64,000 nucleotides of DNA. It comes from an uncultured Verrucomicrobiota bacterium (lineage in GTDB: Bacteria > Verrucomicrobiota > Verrucomicrobiia > Chthoniobacterales > JACTMZ01). Below, in pieces: positions 54,304 through 62,964 of this stretch. The stretch is taken from NCBI GenBank assembly GCA_903953565.1, contig CAJBKE010000004.1:62001-126000 (forward strand). The letters run 5' to 3'. Under the pieces are notes generated by a model. The model did not search any database and was not told where the DNA came from. It saw nothing but the letters and a program-made list of their open reading frames with translations. Within the stretch, counting starts at the first letter, position 1; every line of letters begins with the position of its first letter. The translations under genes were made by a program, and so were the position numbers.

Positions 54304-54738
54304 CTAAGACCGGGCAACGTCTACCGGCGACAAGGCACGTGCGTTCCACCACACAAAAATGATCCCGGGTATCAGCACGAGTATTAGTTCCGCAGTCCAG
54401 ACGCCGAGAAAGCCCACTGCCGAATCGGTCGCAAATCCCGGGCGGGTGAGGGCCCCGTGGGTAACGAGAAAATTGGCCCGGTAAGCCAACTGGGTCAGTC
54501 CGACCAGCACCGGCGCCACAGACCCGCAAAGCAGGAGTTCATCGGCCCGAGGAACTTTCGACCACGCAGCCAGACCGCCGATCAGCCAGATCGCGGCCAA
54601 GGCCGTGGACAAGATCAGGATCAAACTCGGCGCGGCTTGCAAGTTGGGCCAGAGAACGAACAAGGCAAAGAGAGCCGCGTAACCCATCTGCACCGCCGCA
54701 CGACGCCGCAAGGCTTGGGGGGTGTCAGTGGTCGCCAT
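54304..54738 (-). CDS. Small membrane protein of unknown function (144 aa)
   Basis: 144 residues with four likely membrane helices (about 18-36, 38-60, 70-88, 106-128) and a short basic N-terminus. I recognise no family. The composition (WPNLQAAPSLILILSTALAAIWLIGG; ELILVLIPGIIFVWW) is that of a genuine inner-membrane protein. An AT-rich palindrome lies 50 bases upstream. Confidence 0.65.
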   Translation of the reverse strand: MATTDTPQALRRRAAVQMGYAALFALFVLWPNLQAAPSLILILSTALAAIWLIGGLAAWSKVPRADELLLCGSVAPVLVGLTQLAYRANFLVTHGALTRPGFATDSAVGFLGVWTAELILVLIPGIIFVWWNARALSPVDVARS

Positions 54739-54787
54739 AACGCCCGGAGGTTAGGAACGAGGCTGAACGGACACTGATAGCAAGTAT

Positions 54788-54810
54788 ACATGACATATAT
54801 TGTGTCATGT
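54788..54810. promoter_or_regulatory. AT-rich palindrome, possible operator or transcript end
   Basis: ACATGACA (54788-54795) and TGTCATGT (54803-54810) separated by seven bases, a perfect dyad in an AT-rich patch. It lies between the SWIM fragment and the 144-residue membrane protein gene. The spacing suits a dimeric repressor site on one face of the helix; it could also fold as a hairpin. Confidence 0.45.
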
Positions 54811-55145
54811 TATCGGACTTCAGAGGCCGGAGCCGGTCCAGCGGCAGTTGGAGCCTTCTCGGCGACCTCTGGGCTGGCCATGACGACCAGGGCCACGGCA
54901 ACCGAATGCGCGCAGATGATTCCTTCACTCCAAGAATCGTAGCAACCGCACAGGTTTTCGATGTTCGCTCCAATCCGCAATCCTGCGCCATAGGTTCTCG
55001 ATCCGCTGCGGACCGCGCCCTTGATCAATGGCGGTTCGCAAGACACACGCGAAACCTTGCCCGAGTCGCGGATTTTCCGCGCGGCGTGAACGACCGGCCA
55101 TCCGGCGGCTGCGGCCAGCATTTTCTCGGACAATTCCAACTTCAT
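54810..55145 (-). CDS. SWIM zinc-finger fragment, N-terminus of a SWIM/SNF2 helicase-like protein
   Basis: 111 residues. The start MKLELSEKMLAAAAGWPVVHAA and the later CGCYDSWSEGIICAH (CxCx(n)CxH, the SWIM zinc motif) match the N-terminal region of large SWIM-domain SNF2-type helicases. The frame stops after a Pro/Ala-rich tail, so the roughly 900-residue helicase part is missing; no remnant of it is visible downstream. Either this is a free-standing SWIM protein or the remains of a truncated gene. The zinc ligands are intact and I see no frameshift, which favours a maintained small protein. It is divergent from trpA. Confidence 0.65.
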   Translation of the reverse strand: MKLELSEKMLAAAAGWPVVHAARKIRDSGKVSRVSCEPPLIKGAVRSGSRTYGAGLRIGANIENLCGCYDSWSEGIICAHSVAVALVVMASPEVAEKAPTAAGPAPASEVR

Positions 55146-55230
55146 CCCGATGACTCCTATCGGTGCCGATCGAGCCCGGCACGCGCAAAATCTTGGAACC
55201 GCGGTAGCTTGTCCCTACAAAGGACTTTTC

Positions 55231-56040
55231 ATGTCCAACCGGATCGACCAGAGATTTGCCCAATTGCGGGCCGCCAACCAAAGCGGCTTCGTGGCTTACA
55301 TCACCGCCGGTGATCCCAGTCTCGATGCTACTGAGCAGCTGGTTCCAGCCCTCGCCGCGGCTGGCGTTGATTTTGTCGAACTCGGCGTGCCTTTTTCTGA
55401 TCCGCTGGCCGACGGCGTGGTCAACCAACTTGGGGCCCAGCGCGCTCTCGCCGCCGGAGCAACCTTGGACAAGGTTCTTGCTTCGGTTCGACGCATTCGG
55501 GCCAAGACGGATGTTCCCATCATCCTCTATACCTACCTCAACCCGATCTACATCCACGGTTTCGAGAAATTCCACGAGGAAGCCGCCGCGGCCGGCGTGG
55601 ATGGCGTGCTCATTCTTGACCTTCCGCCGGACGAGATTGCGGCCAACCGCGAACTTGCGAATCTTCACTGCTTGAAGTCGATCCGACTGATTGCCCCGAC
55701 CACGCCGCCAGCCCGGATGGAGCTCATTGCACGCTCCGCCGAAGGCTTCATTTATTACGTCTCGCGCGAGGGCGTCACCGGTGAGCAGTCGAAATTGGCC
55801 GACTCAATCGCCGTGCAAGTGGCGGAAATTCGCAAACACACGGACCTACCCATCGCGGTGGGTTTTGGAATCTCGTCCCCGGAACAGGCCGCCGAGGTGG
55901 CGCGTCAGGCGGATGCCGTGGTGGTCGGCAGCGCGATCGTGCGGCGTATGGGAGAACATGGCGCTGCTGACGACTTCGTGGAGAAGATCGTCTCTTTTGT
56001 TGCGCCCCTCGCCACGGCCGCCCACGAGGCCCGGCAGTGA
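55231..56040 (+). CDS. trpA: Tryptophan synthase alpha chain
   Basis: 269-residue TIM-barrel subunit splitting indole-3-glycerol phosphate. Catalytic Glu and Asp lie in FVELGVPFSDPLADG. The phosphate site is in YYVSREGVTG and VGFGISSPEQA. ATG 55231 has AAGGA at good distance; the frame opens at 55150 without homology. trpB is not in the window. Confidence 0.96.
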   Translation: MSNRIDQRFAQLRAANQSGFVAYITAGDPSLDATEQLVPALAAAGVDFVELGVPFSDPLADGVVNQLGAQRALAAGATLDKVLASVRRIRAKTDVPIILYTYLNPIYIHGFEKFHEEAAAAGVDGVLILDLPPDEIAANRELANLHCLKSIRLIAPTTPPARMELIARSAEGFIYYVSREGVTGEQSKLADSIAVQVAEIRKHTDLPIAVGFGISSPEQAAEVARQADAVVVGSAIVRRMGEHGAADDFVEKIVSFVAPLATAAHEARQ

Positions 56041-56095
56041 ACGCGTTTGCTTGTCTTGGTCGCTTGAAACGTGTTGAAACACGCAGCTCCGCTCC

Positions 56096-56677
56096 ATGAT
56101 TTACGATTTCTCCCTGCGCACGGTCGGTCTTCTCGCCGGCTGCGGGCTCCTTGTTTCCCACGTTTTCGCTTTGGTCGCGGCGGAACAGGTCAAGCCGTGG
56201 CTGCAAACCTTTCCCCGCTCCCGCAGCATGGGGATTTTTCTTTGCACGCTCGCTGCCGCATGGGCTTTCTGGCTGGCGGCGACGATGGACCTTGGTGAAT
56301 TCACGCCCAACCGCACCCTCATTTGCGGCGTGGTCCTTGCTGGCGCGGTGATGGTTCCTCTCTTCGCGGACGAATTTTTGTCGGTCCGGGCACTGGGCAT
56401 TCTGGCTTTGCTTGCCGCCGAACCGCTCTTGGGCGCCGCGTTTCTTCGCCCCGAGCAGACGCGGCTCTTTCTTGTCGTCTTGGCCTACGCGTGGGCTGTG
56501 GCCGGTCTGGTCTTGGTTGGCGCGCCTTATTTTCTCCGCGATGCCATCAACTGGATTCTTGCCGGTCCGCGACGCTATCGCCTGGTCGCCTGGGCCGGTG
56601 TGGTCTACGGACTTCTCTCAATCGGCGCCTCGTTGCTTTTCTTCGGTGGAGATTCCCCCCACAATCCCCTGCCCTGA
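56096..56677 (+). CDS. Membrane protein of unknown function (193 aa)
   Basis: 193 residues with about six membrane helices (around 8-30, 44-65, 74-93, 98-118, 124-146, 164-186). I recognise no named family. Conserved-looking polar points are FPRSRSMG between helices 1 and 2 and GPRRYRLVAWAG before the last helix. Its stop shares a base with the next start (TGATG), so the two are coupled. Confidence 0.72.
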   Translation: MIYDFSLRTVGLLAGCGLLVSHVFALVAAEQVKPWLQTFPRSRSMGIFLCTLAAAWAFWLAATMDLGEFTPNRTLICGVVLAGAVMVPLFADEFLSVRALGILALLAAEPLLGAAFLRPEQTRLFLVVLAYAWAVAGLVLVGAPYFLRDAINWILAGPRRYRLVAWAGVVYGLLSIGASLLFFGGDSPHNPLP

Positions 56678-57033
56678 TGTTGCAGATTATTTTCAACGAC
56701 CTGAGCGCGGCCGAGATGGCTGCCTTGCCCAAGCTCTTGCAGCTCGAAATTCTCGGCGAATTCCAAGTGCTGCCCGACGATCTGGAAAACCTCGACCCGA
56801 AACTATTCGGCAAAGTTTCGCGCGACGGGCGCACGCTCTATCGATACCGCGCCGGCGACTACCGCATTTACTTCGAGCCGCACGACCACGGCCTCCTCAT
56901 CCGCCGCGTGCTGAGCAAAAATACCATCCGCGATTTCCTCTTCCGCACCAGCCTGCCCATGGCCGAGGACGATCAGCTCGCCGGTAATCACAAGTTCTGG
57001 GAGCTCATCGAGCAGGACGGAAAGTCTTCCTGA
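56677..57033 (+). CDS. RelE/ParE-like small protein
   Basis: 118 residues. The central segment GRTLYRYRAGDYRIYFEPHDHGLLIRRVL has the strand pattern and the RYRxGDYRI signature of RelE/ParE-type toxins, with a helical start and a C-terminal helix (HKFWELIEQ). No antitoxin gene is adjacent; its partner is a membrane protein, coupled by TGATG. It is therefore more likely a domesticated relative than an active toxin. ATG 56677 lies inside a longer open frame whose upstream part is not protein-like. Confidence 0.7.
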   Translation: MLQIIFNDLSAAEMAALPKLLQLEILGEFQVLPDDLENLDPKLFGKVSRDGRTLYRYRAGDYRIYFEPHDHGLLIRRVLSKNTIRDFLFRTSLPMAEDDQLAGNHKFWELIEQDGKSS

Positions 57034-57087
57034 ATCGGTTCCCGCTTGCCGGCTCCTCCCCCTCACCCAACACTCCTCATCTGCCCC

Positions 57088-58383
57088 ATGAATCAACAAA
57101 AACTGACCAATCCGTTTTACGCGCTCCTCAGTCTGCCGTCCACAGCGATGGGCTTTGCCCTCTGCGTGCAGATCTCCGCACTCAGTTGGATCCTAAGCAC
57201 GAAATACAACCTTTCCATCGAGCACGTCGGTCTCGTCTGGTTGGCCGGCCCGCTCGCCGGTCTTCTCGCCCAGCCGATTGTGGGCCTGATCAGCGACAAA
57301 GTATGGTTCTGGGGCGGACGTCGCCGTCCGTTCATCCTCATCGGCGGTGTCACCGCATCGCTCATGTTGCTCGCGCTCCCGTTTCTCAGCGAATTGAGCG
57401 AGTGGAGCGGAATCCAGATTCTTTGGACGGCCATCGTTGTCGCCCTCACCCTCGACCTCGCCATCAATGTCGGCTTCAACCCGACCCGCTCGATCATCGC
57501 CGACCTGACGCCCGAAGGCGAAGCCCGCACCAAGGGTTTCACCTGGATGCAAACCATCTCCGGCATGTTCGGCGTCCTCGCCTATGTCATCGGTGCGGTC
57601 TTCGGCAACTACGCCCTCATTTATTTCGGCGTTGTTCTTGTCCTCCTTTTCAATGTCGTCCCCGCCTTTTTCCTCAAGGAACCGCGCGAACTCGGAGCCG
57701 TCGCCGCGCATGATGCCCCGACCGAGCCGACCACAGGCCACGGCAAAACCAATCTTCCCCGTCTGCTCCATATCTACCTTGCCCACGCATTCACCTGGCT
57801 TGGCGTGCAAACCATGTTTGTCTTCATGTTCGCCTACGCCCAGCAGGCCCTTTTCCCCGGAGTGGCCGACCTTGATGACGGGCAAAAGACCTCGCTCGGA
57901 CAGGTCATCGCCATTTCCTTCCTCATCATGAACATCGTCGGCTTCGTTCTGCCCGTTGCCGTCCTGCAACCGCTGGCCAAAAAGATCGGCCTCGTGCGCA
58001 CCCACACCCTTTGCATTTTCATCATGGCGGCAGGCTACGCCGGCATCATCTTCTTCGGCCAAACCTCCACCGCGCTCTACGCGCTCATGGCTGTGGTTGG
58101 CATTGGTTGGGCTGCGGTGGTCAGCCTGCCCTTCGCCATCATGAGTGACAGCGTGGACAAAGCCCGCATGGGCACCTTCATGGGAATCTTCAATCTTTCG
58201 GTCGTCATTCCGCAGATCATAGTCAGCGTGCTCATCGGCAAAATGATCGGCGGCGCCGCGGATAAAAGTATTACCTTCATCGTCTGTGCCATCTCCTTGG
58301 CCATCTCCGCCGTCCTTTGGGCCCTGCTCAAAGAGGACAAGGCCGAGCCCGGCGAAATCGCCACGGGTGGAGCCGGCCATTGA
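57088..58383 (+). CDS. MFS transporter, SLC45/sucrose-symporter-like
   Basis: 431-residue transporter with twelve predicted helices. The loop between helices 2 and 3, SDKVWFWGGRRRPFILIGG, is the marker of the glycoside/sucrose proton symporter (SLC45/SUT) group. NPTRSIIADLTPEG and a long central loop also fit. Likely sugar uptake; the substrate is unknown. ATG 57088 begins the homology. Confidence 0.88.
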   Translation: MNQQKLTNPFYALLSLPSTAMGFALCVQISALSWILSTKYNLSIEHVGLVWLAGPLAGLLAQPIVGLISDKVWFWGGRRRPFILIGGVTASLMLLALPFLSELSEWSGIQILWTAIVVALTLDLAINVGFNPTRSIIADLTPEGEARTKGFTWMQTISGMFGVLAYVIGAVFGNYALIYFGVVLVLLFNVVPAFFLKEPRELGAVAAHDAPTEPTTGHGKTNLPRLLHIYLAHAFTWLGVQTMFVFMFAYAQQALFPGVADLDDGQKTSLGQVIAISFLIMNIVGFVLPVAVLQPLAKKIGLVRTHTLCIFIMAAGYAGIIFFGQTSTALYALMAVVGIGWAAVVSLPFAIMSDSVDKARMGTFMGIFNLSVVIPQIIVSVLIGKMIGGAADKSITFIVCAISLAISAVLWALLKEDKAEPGEIATGGAGH

Positions 58384-58451
58384 CCCTCGGTGACTTTCTG
58401 AATCCATTTGACCCGCGTGCCCGGCGCGGTTAATGCTTTCGTTTCAACCGA

Positions 58452-58525
58452 GCAGCCATAGCTCAATTGGATAGAGCATCTGACTACGGATCAGAAGGTT
58501 TGAGGTTCGAGTCCTCATGGCTGCA
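58452..58525 (+). tRNA. tRNA-Arg (ACG anticodon)
   Basis: 74-base cloverleaf: acceptor GCAGCCA (58452-58458) pairs with TGGCTGC (58518-58524), discriminator A. The D-arm is GCTCAATTGGATAGAGC, the anticodon stem TCTGA/TCAGA holds loop CTACGGA with anticodon ACG, and the T-arm GAGGTTCGAGTCCTC follows. CCA is not encoded. A short T-run follows at once. It reads CGN arginine codons after wobble A-to-I editing. Confidence 0.97.
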
Positions 58526-58542
58526 TTTTTTCCGCCAATCCG

Positions 58543-59637
58543 TTGACCACCGAACCCCGCCGCACTTTCCTTTACGATCAGCAAAAAGCCCTCGGCGCGC
58601 GCTGCATCAATTTCGGCGGGTGGGATATGCCGGTGCAGTTCACCTCGATCATCGACGAGCACCAGGCGGTTCGCACCACGTGCGGCGTCTTCGATATTTC
58701 GCACATGGGCGAGGTTTTTGTCTCGGGTCCGCGCGCCTTCGATTGGCTGCAGCACATATTGGCCAATGACCTCGCCAAATGTCCTGTCGGTGCCGGTCAA
58801 TACACCTTCCTGCTCAACGAACGCGGAGGCGTGATCGACGATCTCATTGTCTACCGCATGGCGGACGACAACTTCCTGCTCTTGGTCAATGCGGCCAAAA
58901 TCGACGAAGATGTTGCCTGGTTGTTGAAGCACGCAAGCGACGGGGTGACCGTCGACAATCGCAGCGACACCATGAGCGCACTCGCCGTGCAAGGACCGGA
59001 GGCTGCGCGCATTTTTCGCGAAGTGTTCCAGACGGAAATGCCCGCGAGGAATACCTTCATAGCCATGGAAAAATGCCGCGGCGCGGTCATTGCCGCGGGC
59101 ACGGGCTACACCGGGGAGAACGGCTTCGAGTTGTTTTTTGCCAACAGCCTGGCCGGTGACATTTGGGCGGCCATCCTCAAAGCTGGAGCCAAGCCCTGCG
59201 GACTGGGCGCCCGCGACACCCTGCGGTTGGAAATGTGCTATCCGCTGAACGGGTCGGACCTTTCGCCCGACCGCACACCTCTGGAAGCCGGGCTCGGCAT
59301 CTTTGTCGCGCTGGACAAGCCGGACTTCATCGGCCGCGCCGCCCTGCTCAGCCAGAAGGAATCCGGACTGCCTACCAAGCTGGTCGCCCTGCGCATGACC
59401 GAAAAATCTCCACCGCCCCGAGCCCACTATCCGGTCCTGTTCGATGGCCGGCCAGTCGGCGAAACGACCAGCGGCGTCCTCTCCCCGAGCCTCGGCGAAG
59501 GGATCGCCATGGCTTACTTGCCGCCCGCCCTGGCCAAGCCCGGCCAGGCCGTCCACATCGACATTCGTGGACGCCATTTTGCCGCCGTGGTTGAAAAGAA
59601 GCCCTTTTATCGTCCATCATCCGCCCGCCCGGCGTAA
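58543..59637 (+). CDS. gcvT: Glycine cleavage system aminomethyltransferase (T protein)
   Basis: 364-residue T protein, passing the aminomethyl carbon to tetrahydrofolate. It has INFGGWDMPVQF, CGVFDISHMGEV, the GAGQYTFLLNERGGVIDDLIVYR active-site region, and LRLEMCYPLNGSDLSPDRTPLEAGL. The TTG at 58543 is required to keep the conserved N-terminus. It lies only 17 bases after the tRNA, leaving no room for a separate promoter or glycine riboswitch. It starts the gcvT-gcvH-gcvP operon. Confidence 0.95.
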   Translation: MTTEPRRTFLYDQQKALGARCINFGGWDMPVQFTSIIDEHQAVRTTCGVFDISHMGEVFVSGPRAFDWLQHILANDLAKCPVGAGQYTFLLNERGGVIDDLIVYRMADDNFLLLVNAAKIDEDVAWLLKHASDGVTVDNRSDTMSALAVQGPEAARIFREVFQTEMPARNTFIAMEKCRGAVIAAGTGYTGENGFELFFANSLAGDIWAAILKAGAKPCGLGARDTLRLEMCYPLNGSDLSPDRTPLEAGLGIFVALDKPDFIGRAALLSQKESGLPTKLVALRMTEKSPPPRAHYPVLFDGRPVGETTSGVLSPSLGEGIAMAYLPPALAKPGQAVHIDIRGRHFAAVVEKKPFYRPSSARPA

Positions 59638-59655
59638 CCTCCGCGGCCCACCACC

Positions 59656-60033
59656 ATGAATGTTCCTGATGATTTGAAGTATGCCGAAAGCCACGAGTGG
59701 ATCCGCGTCGACGGAGACACGGGAATAGTCGGCATCACCGACCACGCGCAAAACGAACTGACCGACATTGTCTATGTTGATCCGCCGAAAGTCGGCGCAT
59801 CGGTCACTGCCGGACAACCCGCCGCCGTCGTCGAGTCCGTCAAAGCGGCCAGCGACATTTACGCGCCGGTCGACGGCGAAGTGATTGAAGTGAACGATGC
59901 CCTCGGCTCCGAGCCGGCGCTGGTCAACACCGCGCCCTACGAAAACGGCTGGCTCTTCAAAGTCCGCCTCGCCAATCCATCGCAACTCGACGCGCTCAAA
60001 TCCCCCGACGAATACCGCGCGCAAATCAGCTGA
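59656..60033 (+). CDS. gcvH: Glycine cleavage system H protein
   Basis: 125-residue lipoyl carrier. The lipoylated lysine is in [16 protein letters not shown]; the rest ([31 protein letters not shown] and [15 protein letters not shown]) is textbook. It is 18 bases after gcvT and 10 before gcvP. Confidence 0.97.
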   Translation: MNVPDDLKYAESHEWIRVDGDTGIVGITDHAQNELTDIVYVDPPKVGASVTAGQPAAVVESVKAASDIYAPVDGEVIEVNDALGSEPALVNTAPYENGWLFKVRLANPSQLDALKSPDEYRAQIS

Positions 60034-60043
60034 GCCCAATCGC

Positions 60044-62869
60044 ATGAGCAAGGCCGCCGCCAAGCATTCCGCTTTTGTCCGCCGTCATGTCGGTCCTGAC
60101 GACGCAGAAATCTCACGCATGCTCGCGGCTATCGGCTCGCCGAGTCTCGACGCGCTGATCGACGCGACGATCCCCGAAACCATCCGCCGCCGAGAACCTC
60201 TCGATCTGCCCGCTCCGCTCGACGAGCACGGCGCCCTCGCCGAAATCCGCAGCCTCGCGTCGCAAAACAAAATCCAACCCAGCTACATCGGCATGGGTTA
60301 CAGCGGTTGCCATACCCCGCCGGTTATCCTGCGCAACATCCTCGAAAATCCCGGCTGGTATACCGCCTACACGCCCTATCAGGCGGAACTGGCCCAAGGA
60401 CGCCTCGAGGCCTTGCTCAATTTCCAGACGATGATCGCCGATCTGACTGGCATGGAAATCTCCAACGCCTCGCTACTCGACGAATCCACCGCGGCCGCCG
60501 AGGCCATGGCCATGGCGCACGGCATCAAGGGTAAGGGCGATAAATTCTTCGTTGCGGACAACGTCCACCCGCAGACCATCTCGCTTCTCCGCACCCGTGC
60601 GGAACCTCTCGGTATCGAGATCGTGACGGGCCCGTGGTCCGACGCTGCGCTCGACCAATCCTGCTTCGGCGCGCTGGTGCAATACCCCGCGACGGATGGA
60701 AAAATCGATGACTACGGTGACTTTGCCGCGCGTGTCCATGCCGTCGGTGGAACATTCGTCGTTGCGACCGATCTTCTCGCTCTCACCTTGATCAAGCCGC
60801 CCGGCGAATTCGGTGCGGACATCGTGGTCGGTAGCGCGCAGCGTTTCGGCGTGCCGCTCGGTTATGGCGGTCCTCACGCTGCGTTTCTCGCGACCAAGGA
60901 CGACCACAAACGCCGCTTGCCCGGACGTCTGATCGGGCTCTCGAAAGATGCGGCCGGCAATCCCGCCCTGCGCCTTTCCCTGCAAACCCGCGAGCAACAC
61001 ATCCGCCGCGACAAAGCCACTAGCAATATCTGCACCGCGCAGGTGCTTCTTGCCGTCATGGCTTCGATGTATGCCGTTTACCACGGACCCGAAGGACTCA
61101 AGGCCATCGCGCAAAGCGTTCATGACACCGTAGGCACGCTGGCCGACGCGTTCCGCAAGGCCGGGCACACGGTTCATCACGACACTTTCTTCGATACCCT
61201 GCGCGTCACCCCCAAAGGCCCGATTGCTGCAGAGAAAGGCGGCATTCTTTTCCGCCAGTATTCTGATGGATCCGTCGGCATCGCGATCGACGAAACCACT
61301 GACCTCGCGGCCCTCAACAAGATTCTCGGCGTCTTCGGAATCACGCCGCTGGCGGCAATCTCATCTTATACTTATCAGCCGGCCACTGCGCGCACATCTG
61401 CCTTCCTCACCCATCCGGTTTTCAACTCGCATCAGACCGAGACGCAAATGATGCGTTACCTCCGGCAGTTGGAAGGACGCGACCTTGCGCTCAACCACAG
61501 CATGATCCCGCTCGGTTCATGCACCATGAAGCTAAACGCAGCGGCCGAAATGATCCCGGTCACTTGGCCCGAGTTCGGCAACTTACATCCCTTCGCGCCG
61601 GTTGAGAACGCCGCCGGTTACGGCGAGTTGTTCCGGCAGTTGGAAGCGTGGCTCTCCGAAATCACCGGATTCGCGGCCGTCTCGCTCCAGCCCAATGCCG
61701 GATCCCAGGGCGAATACGCCGGACTCCTCGCTATTCGCGCTTATCACCTCTCCCGCGGTAACGCAGACCGCAACATCTGCCTCATCCCCTCATCGGCACA
61801 CGGCACCAACCCCGCCAGCGCGGTCATGGCCGGCATGACCGTTGTGCCGGTCGGCTGCGACGCGCAAGGCAATGTCGACGTGGCCGACCTCCGCAAAAAA
61901 GTCGACCAACACGGCCCCAAACTCGCCGCGCTCATGGTCACATATCCGTCCACGCACGGCGTCTTCGAGGAAAGTATCCGCGAGATCTGCGACATGGTGC
62001 ACACCGCTGGCGGGCAGGTCTACATGGACGGAGCCAACCTGAACGCGCAAGTCGGCCTCTGCCGTCCCGGGGACATCGGCGCGGACGTCTGCCATCTCAA
62101 TCTCCACAAAACCTTCTGCATCCCACACGGCGGCGGCGGTCCGGGTATGGGCCCGATCGGCGTGGCCGCGCACCTCGCTCCCTTCCTGCCCGGACACAGC
62201 ATCATCAAGACCGGCGGCACTCAGGCGATCGGCGAGGTCTCCCAAGCCCCTTGGGGCAGCGCGAGCATTTTGCCGATTTCTTGGATGTATATCCGCATGA
62301 TGGGCGCAGCGGGACTCGAGCATGCGACCAAAGTTGCCATTCTCAATGCCAACTACATGGCCCAGCGCCTCGAGCCGCATTTTCCCATTCTCTACAAAGG
62401 CAAAAACAGCCGTGTGGCCCACGAATGCATCCTCGACCTGCGTGAATGGAAGCAGCGTGCGGGCATCGAAGTGGAAGACGTGGCCAAGCGCCTCATGGAT
62501 TACGGTTTCCATGCCCCGACCATGAGTTGGCCAGTGCCGGGAACGCTCATGATCGAGCCGACCGAAAGCGAATCACTCGACGAGCTCGATCGCTTCTGCG
62601 ACGCGATGATTGCCATCCACGGCGAACTCGTCGCGGTGGAAGAAGGGCGGCTCGACAAGGAAGACAATCCGTTGAAAAACGCGCCGCACACCGCGGAATG
62701 CGTCATGGCCGACGACTGGCCGCACACCTACTCGAGAGAAGTGGCCGCCTTCCCACTGCCATGGTTGCGCACGAACAAATTCTGGCCGTCTGTCCGCCGC
62801 GTCGACAATGTCTACGGGGATCGCAACCTGTTCTGCACCTGCGCTCCGGTCGAAGAAGTGGCGGCATAG
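60044..62869 (+). CDS. gcvP: Glycine dehydrogenase (decarboxylating), full-length P protein
   Basis: 941-residue PLP enzyme in single-chain form (some bacteria split it in two). The N-terminal half has [35 protein letters not shown] and [22 protein letters not shown]. The C-terminal half carries the PLP lysine in [21 protein letters not shown] 60044 was chosen; the frame opens in gcvH. It releases CO2 from glycine and loads the aminomethyl group onto GcvH. Confidence 0.97.
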   Translation: MSKAAAKHSAFVRRHVGPDDAEISRMLAAIGSPSLDALIDATIPETIRRREPLDLPAPLDEHGALAEIRSLASQNKIQPSYIGMGYSGCHTPPVILRNILENPGWYTAYTPYQAELAQGRLEALLNFQTMIADLTGMEISNASLLDESTAAAEAMAMAHGIKGKGDKFFVADNVHPQTISLLRTRAEPLGIEIVTGPWSDAALDQSCFGALVQYPATDGKIDDYGDFAARVHAVGGTFVVATDLLALTLIKPPGEFGADIVVGSAQRFGVPLGYGGPHAAFLATKDDHKRRLPGRLIGLSKDAAGNPALRLSLQTREQHIRRDKATSNICTAQVLLAVMASMYAVYHGPEGLKAIAQSVHDTVGTLADAFRKAGHTVHHDTFFDTLRVTPKGPIAAEKGGILFRQYSDGSVGIAIDETTDLAALNKILGVFGITPLAAISSYTYQPATARTSAFLTHPVFNSHQTETQMMRYLRQLEGRDLALNHSMIPLGSCTMKLNAAAEMIPVTWPEFGNLHPFAPVENAAGYGELFRQLEAWLSEITGFAAVSLQPNAGSQGEYAGLLAIRAYHLSRGNADRNICLIPSSAHGTNPASAVMAGMTVVPVGCDAQGNVDVADLRKKVDQHGPKLAALMVTYPSTHGVFEESIREICDMVHTAGGQVYMDGANLNAQVGLCRPGDIGADVCHLNLHKTFCIPHGGGGPGMGPIGVAAHLAPFLPGHSIIKTGGTQAIGEVSQAPWGSASILPISWMYIRMMGAAGLEHATKVAILNANYMAQRLEPHFPILYKGKNSRVAHECILDLREWKQRAGIEVEDVAKRLMDYGFHAPTMSWPVPGTLMIEPTESESLDELDRFCDAMIAIHGELVAVEEGRLDKEDNPLKNAPHTAECVMADDWPHTYSREVAAFPLPWLRTNKFWPSVRRVDNVYGDRNLFCTCAPVEEVAA

Positions 62870-62924
62870 TCCGCCGGGGGAGCGGGGGCATCCGGACCCT
62901 CCGCGCAAGGCACTCACATCACGC

Positions 62925-62950
62925 GGCGCGTCGGGGACGCCGCGCCCTAC
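62925..62950 (-). repeat. REP-like element, 26-base unit after gcvP
   Basis: Reverse-orientation copy of the unit at 41688-41713, differing at a single base; on the + strand it ends CGCGCCCTAC. It lies between gcvP and the convergent last gene of the window. Confidence 0.8.
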
Positions 62951-62964
62951 CCCACAGGAAAGAT

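Noticed and set aside
54725-54991. 88-codon minus-strand frame between the membrane protein and SWIM fragment
   Set aside because: It overlaps the SWIM frame, which carries the zinc motif; no protein-like features.
56677-57033. Complete toxin-antitoxin module
   Set aside because: No antitoxin-sized gene adjoins the RelE-like protein; both neighbours are membrane proteins.
58384-58451. Glycine riboswitch expected before gcvT
   Set aside because: The space upstream is filled by the tRNA and only 68 bases of spacer; no tandem aptamer sequence is visible.
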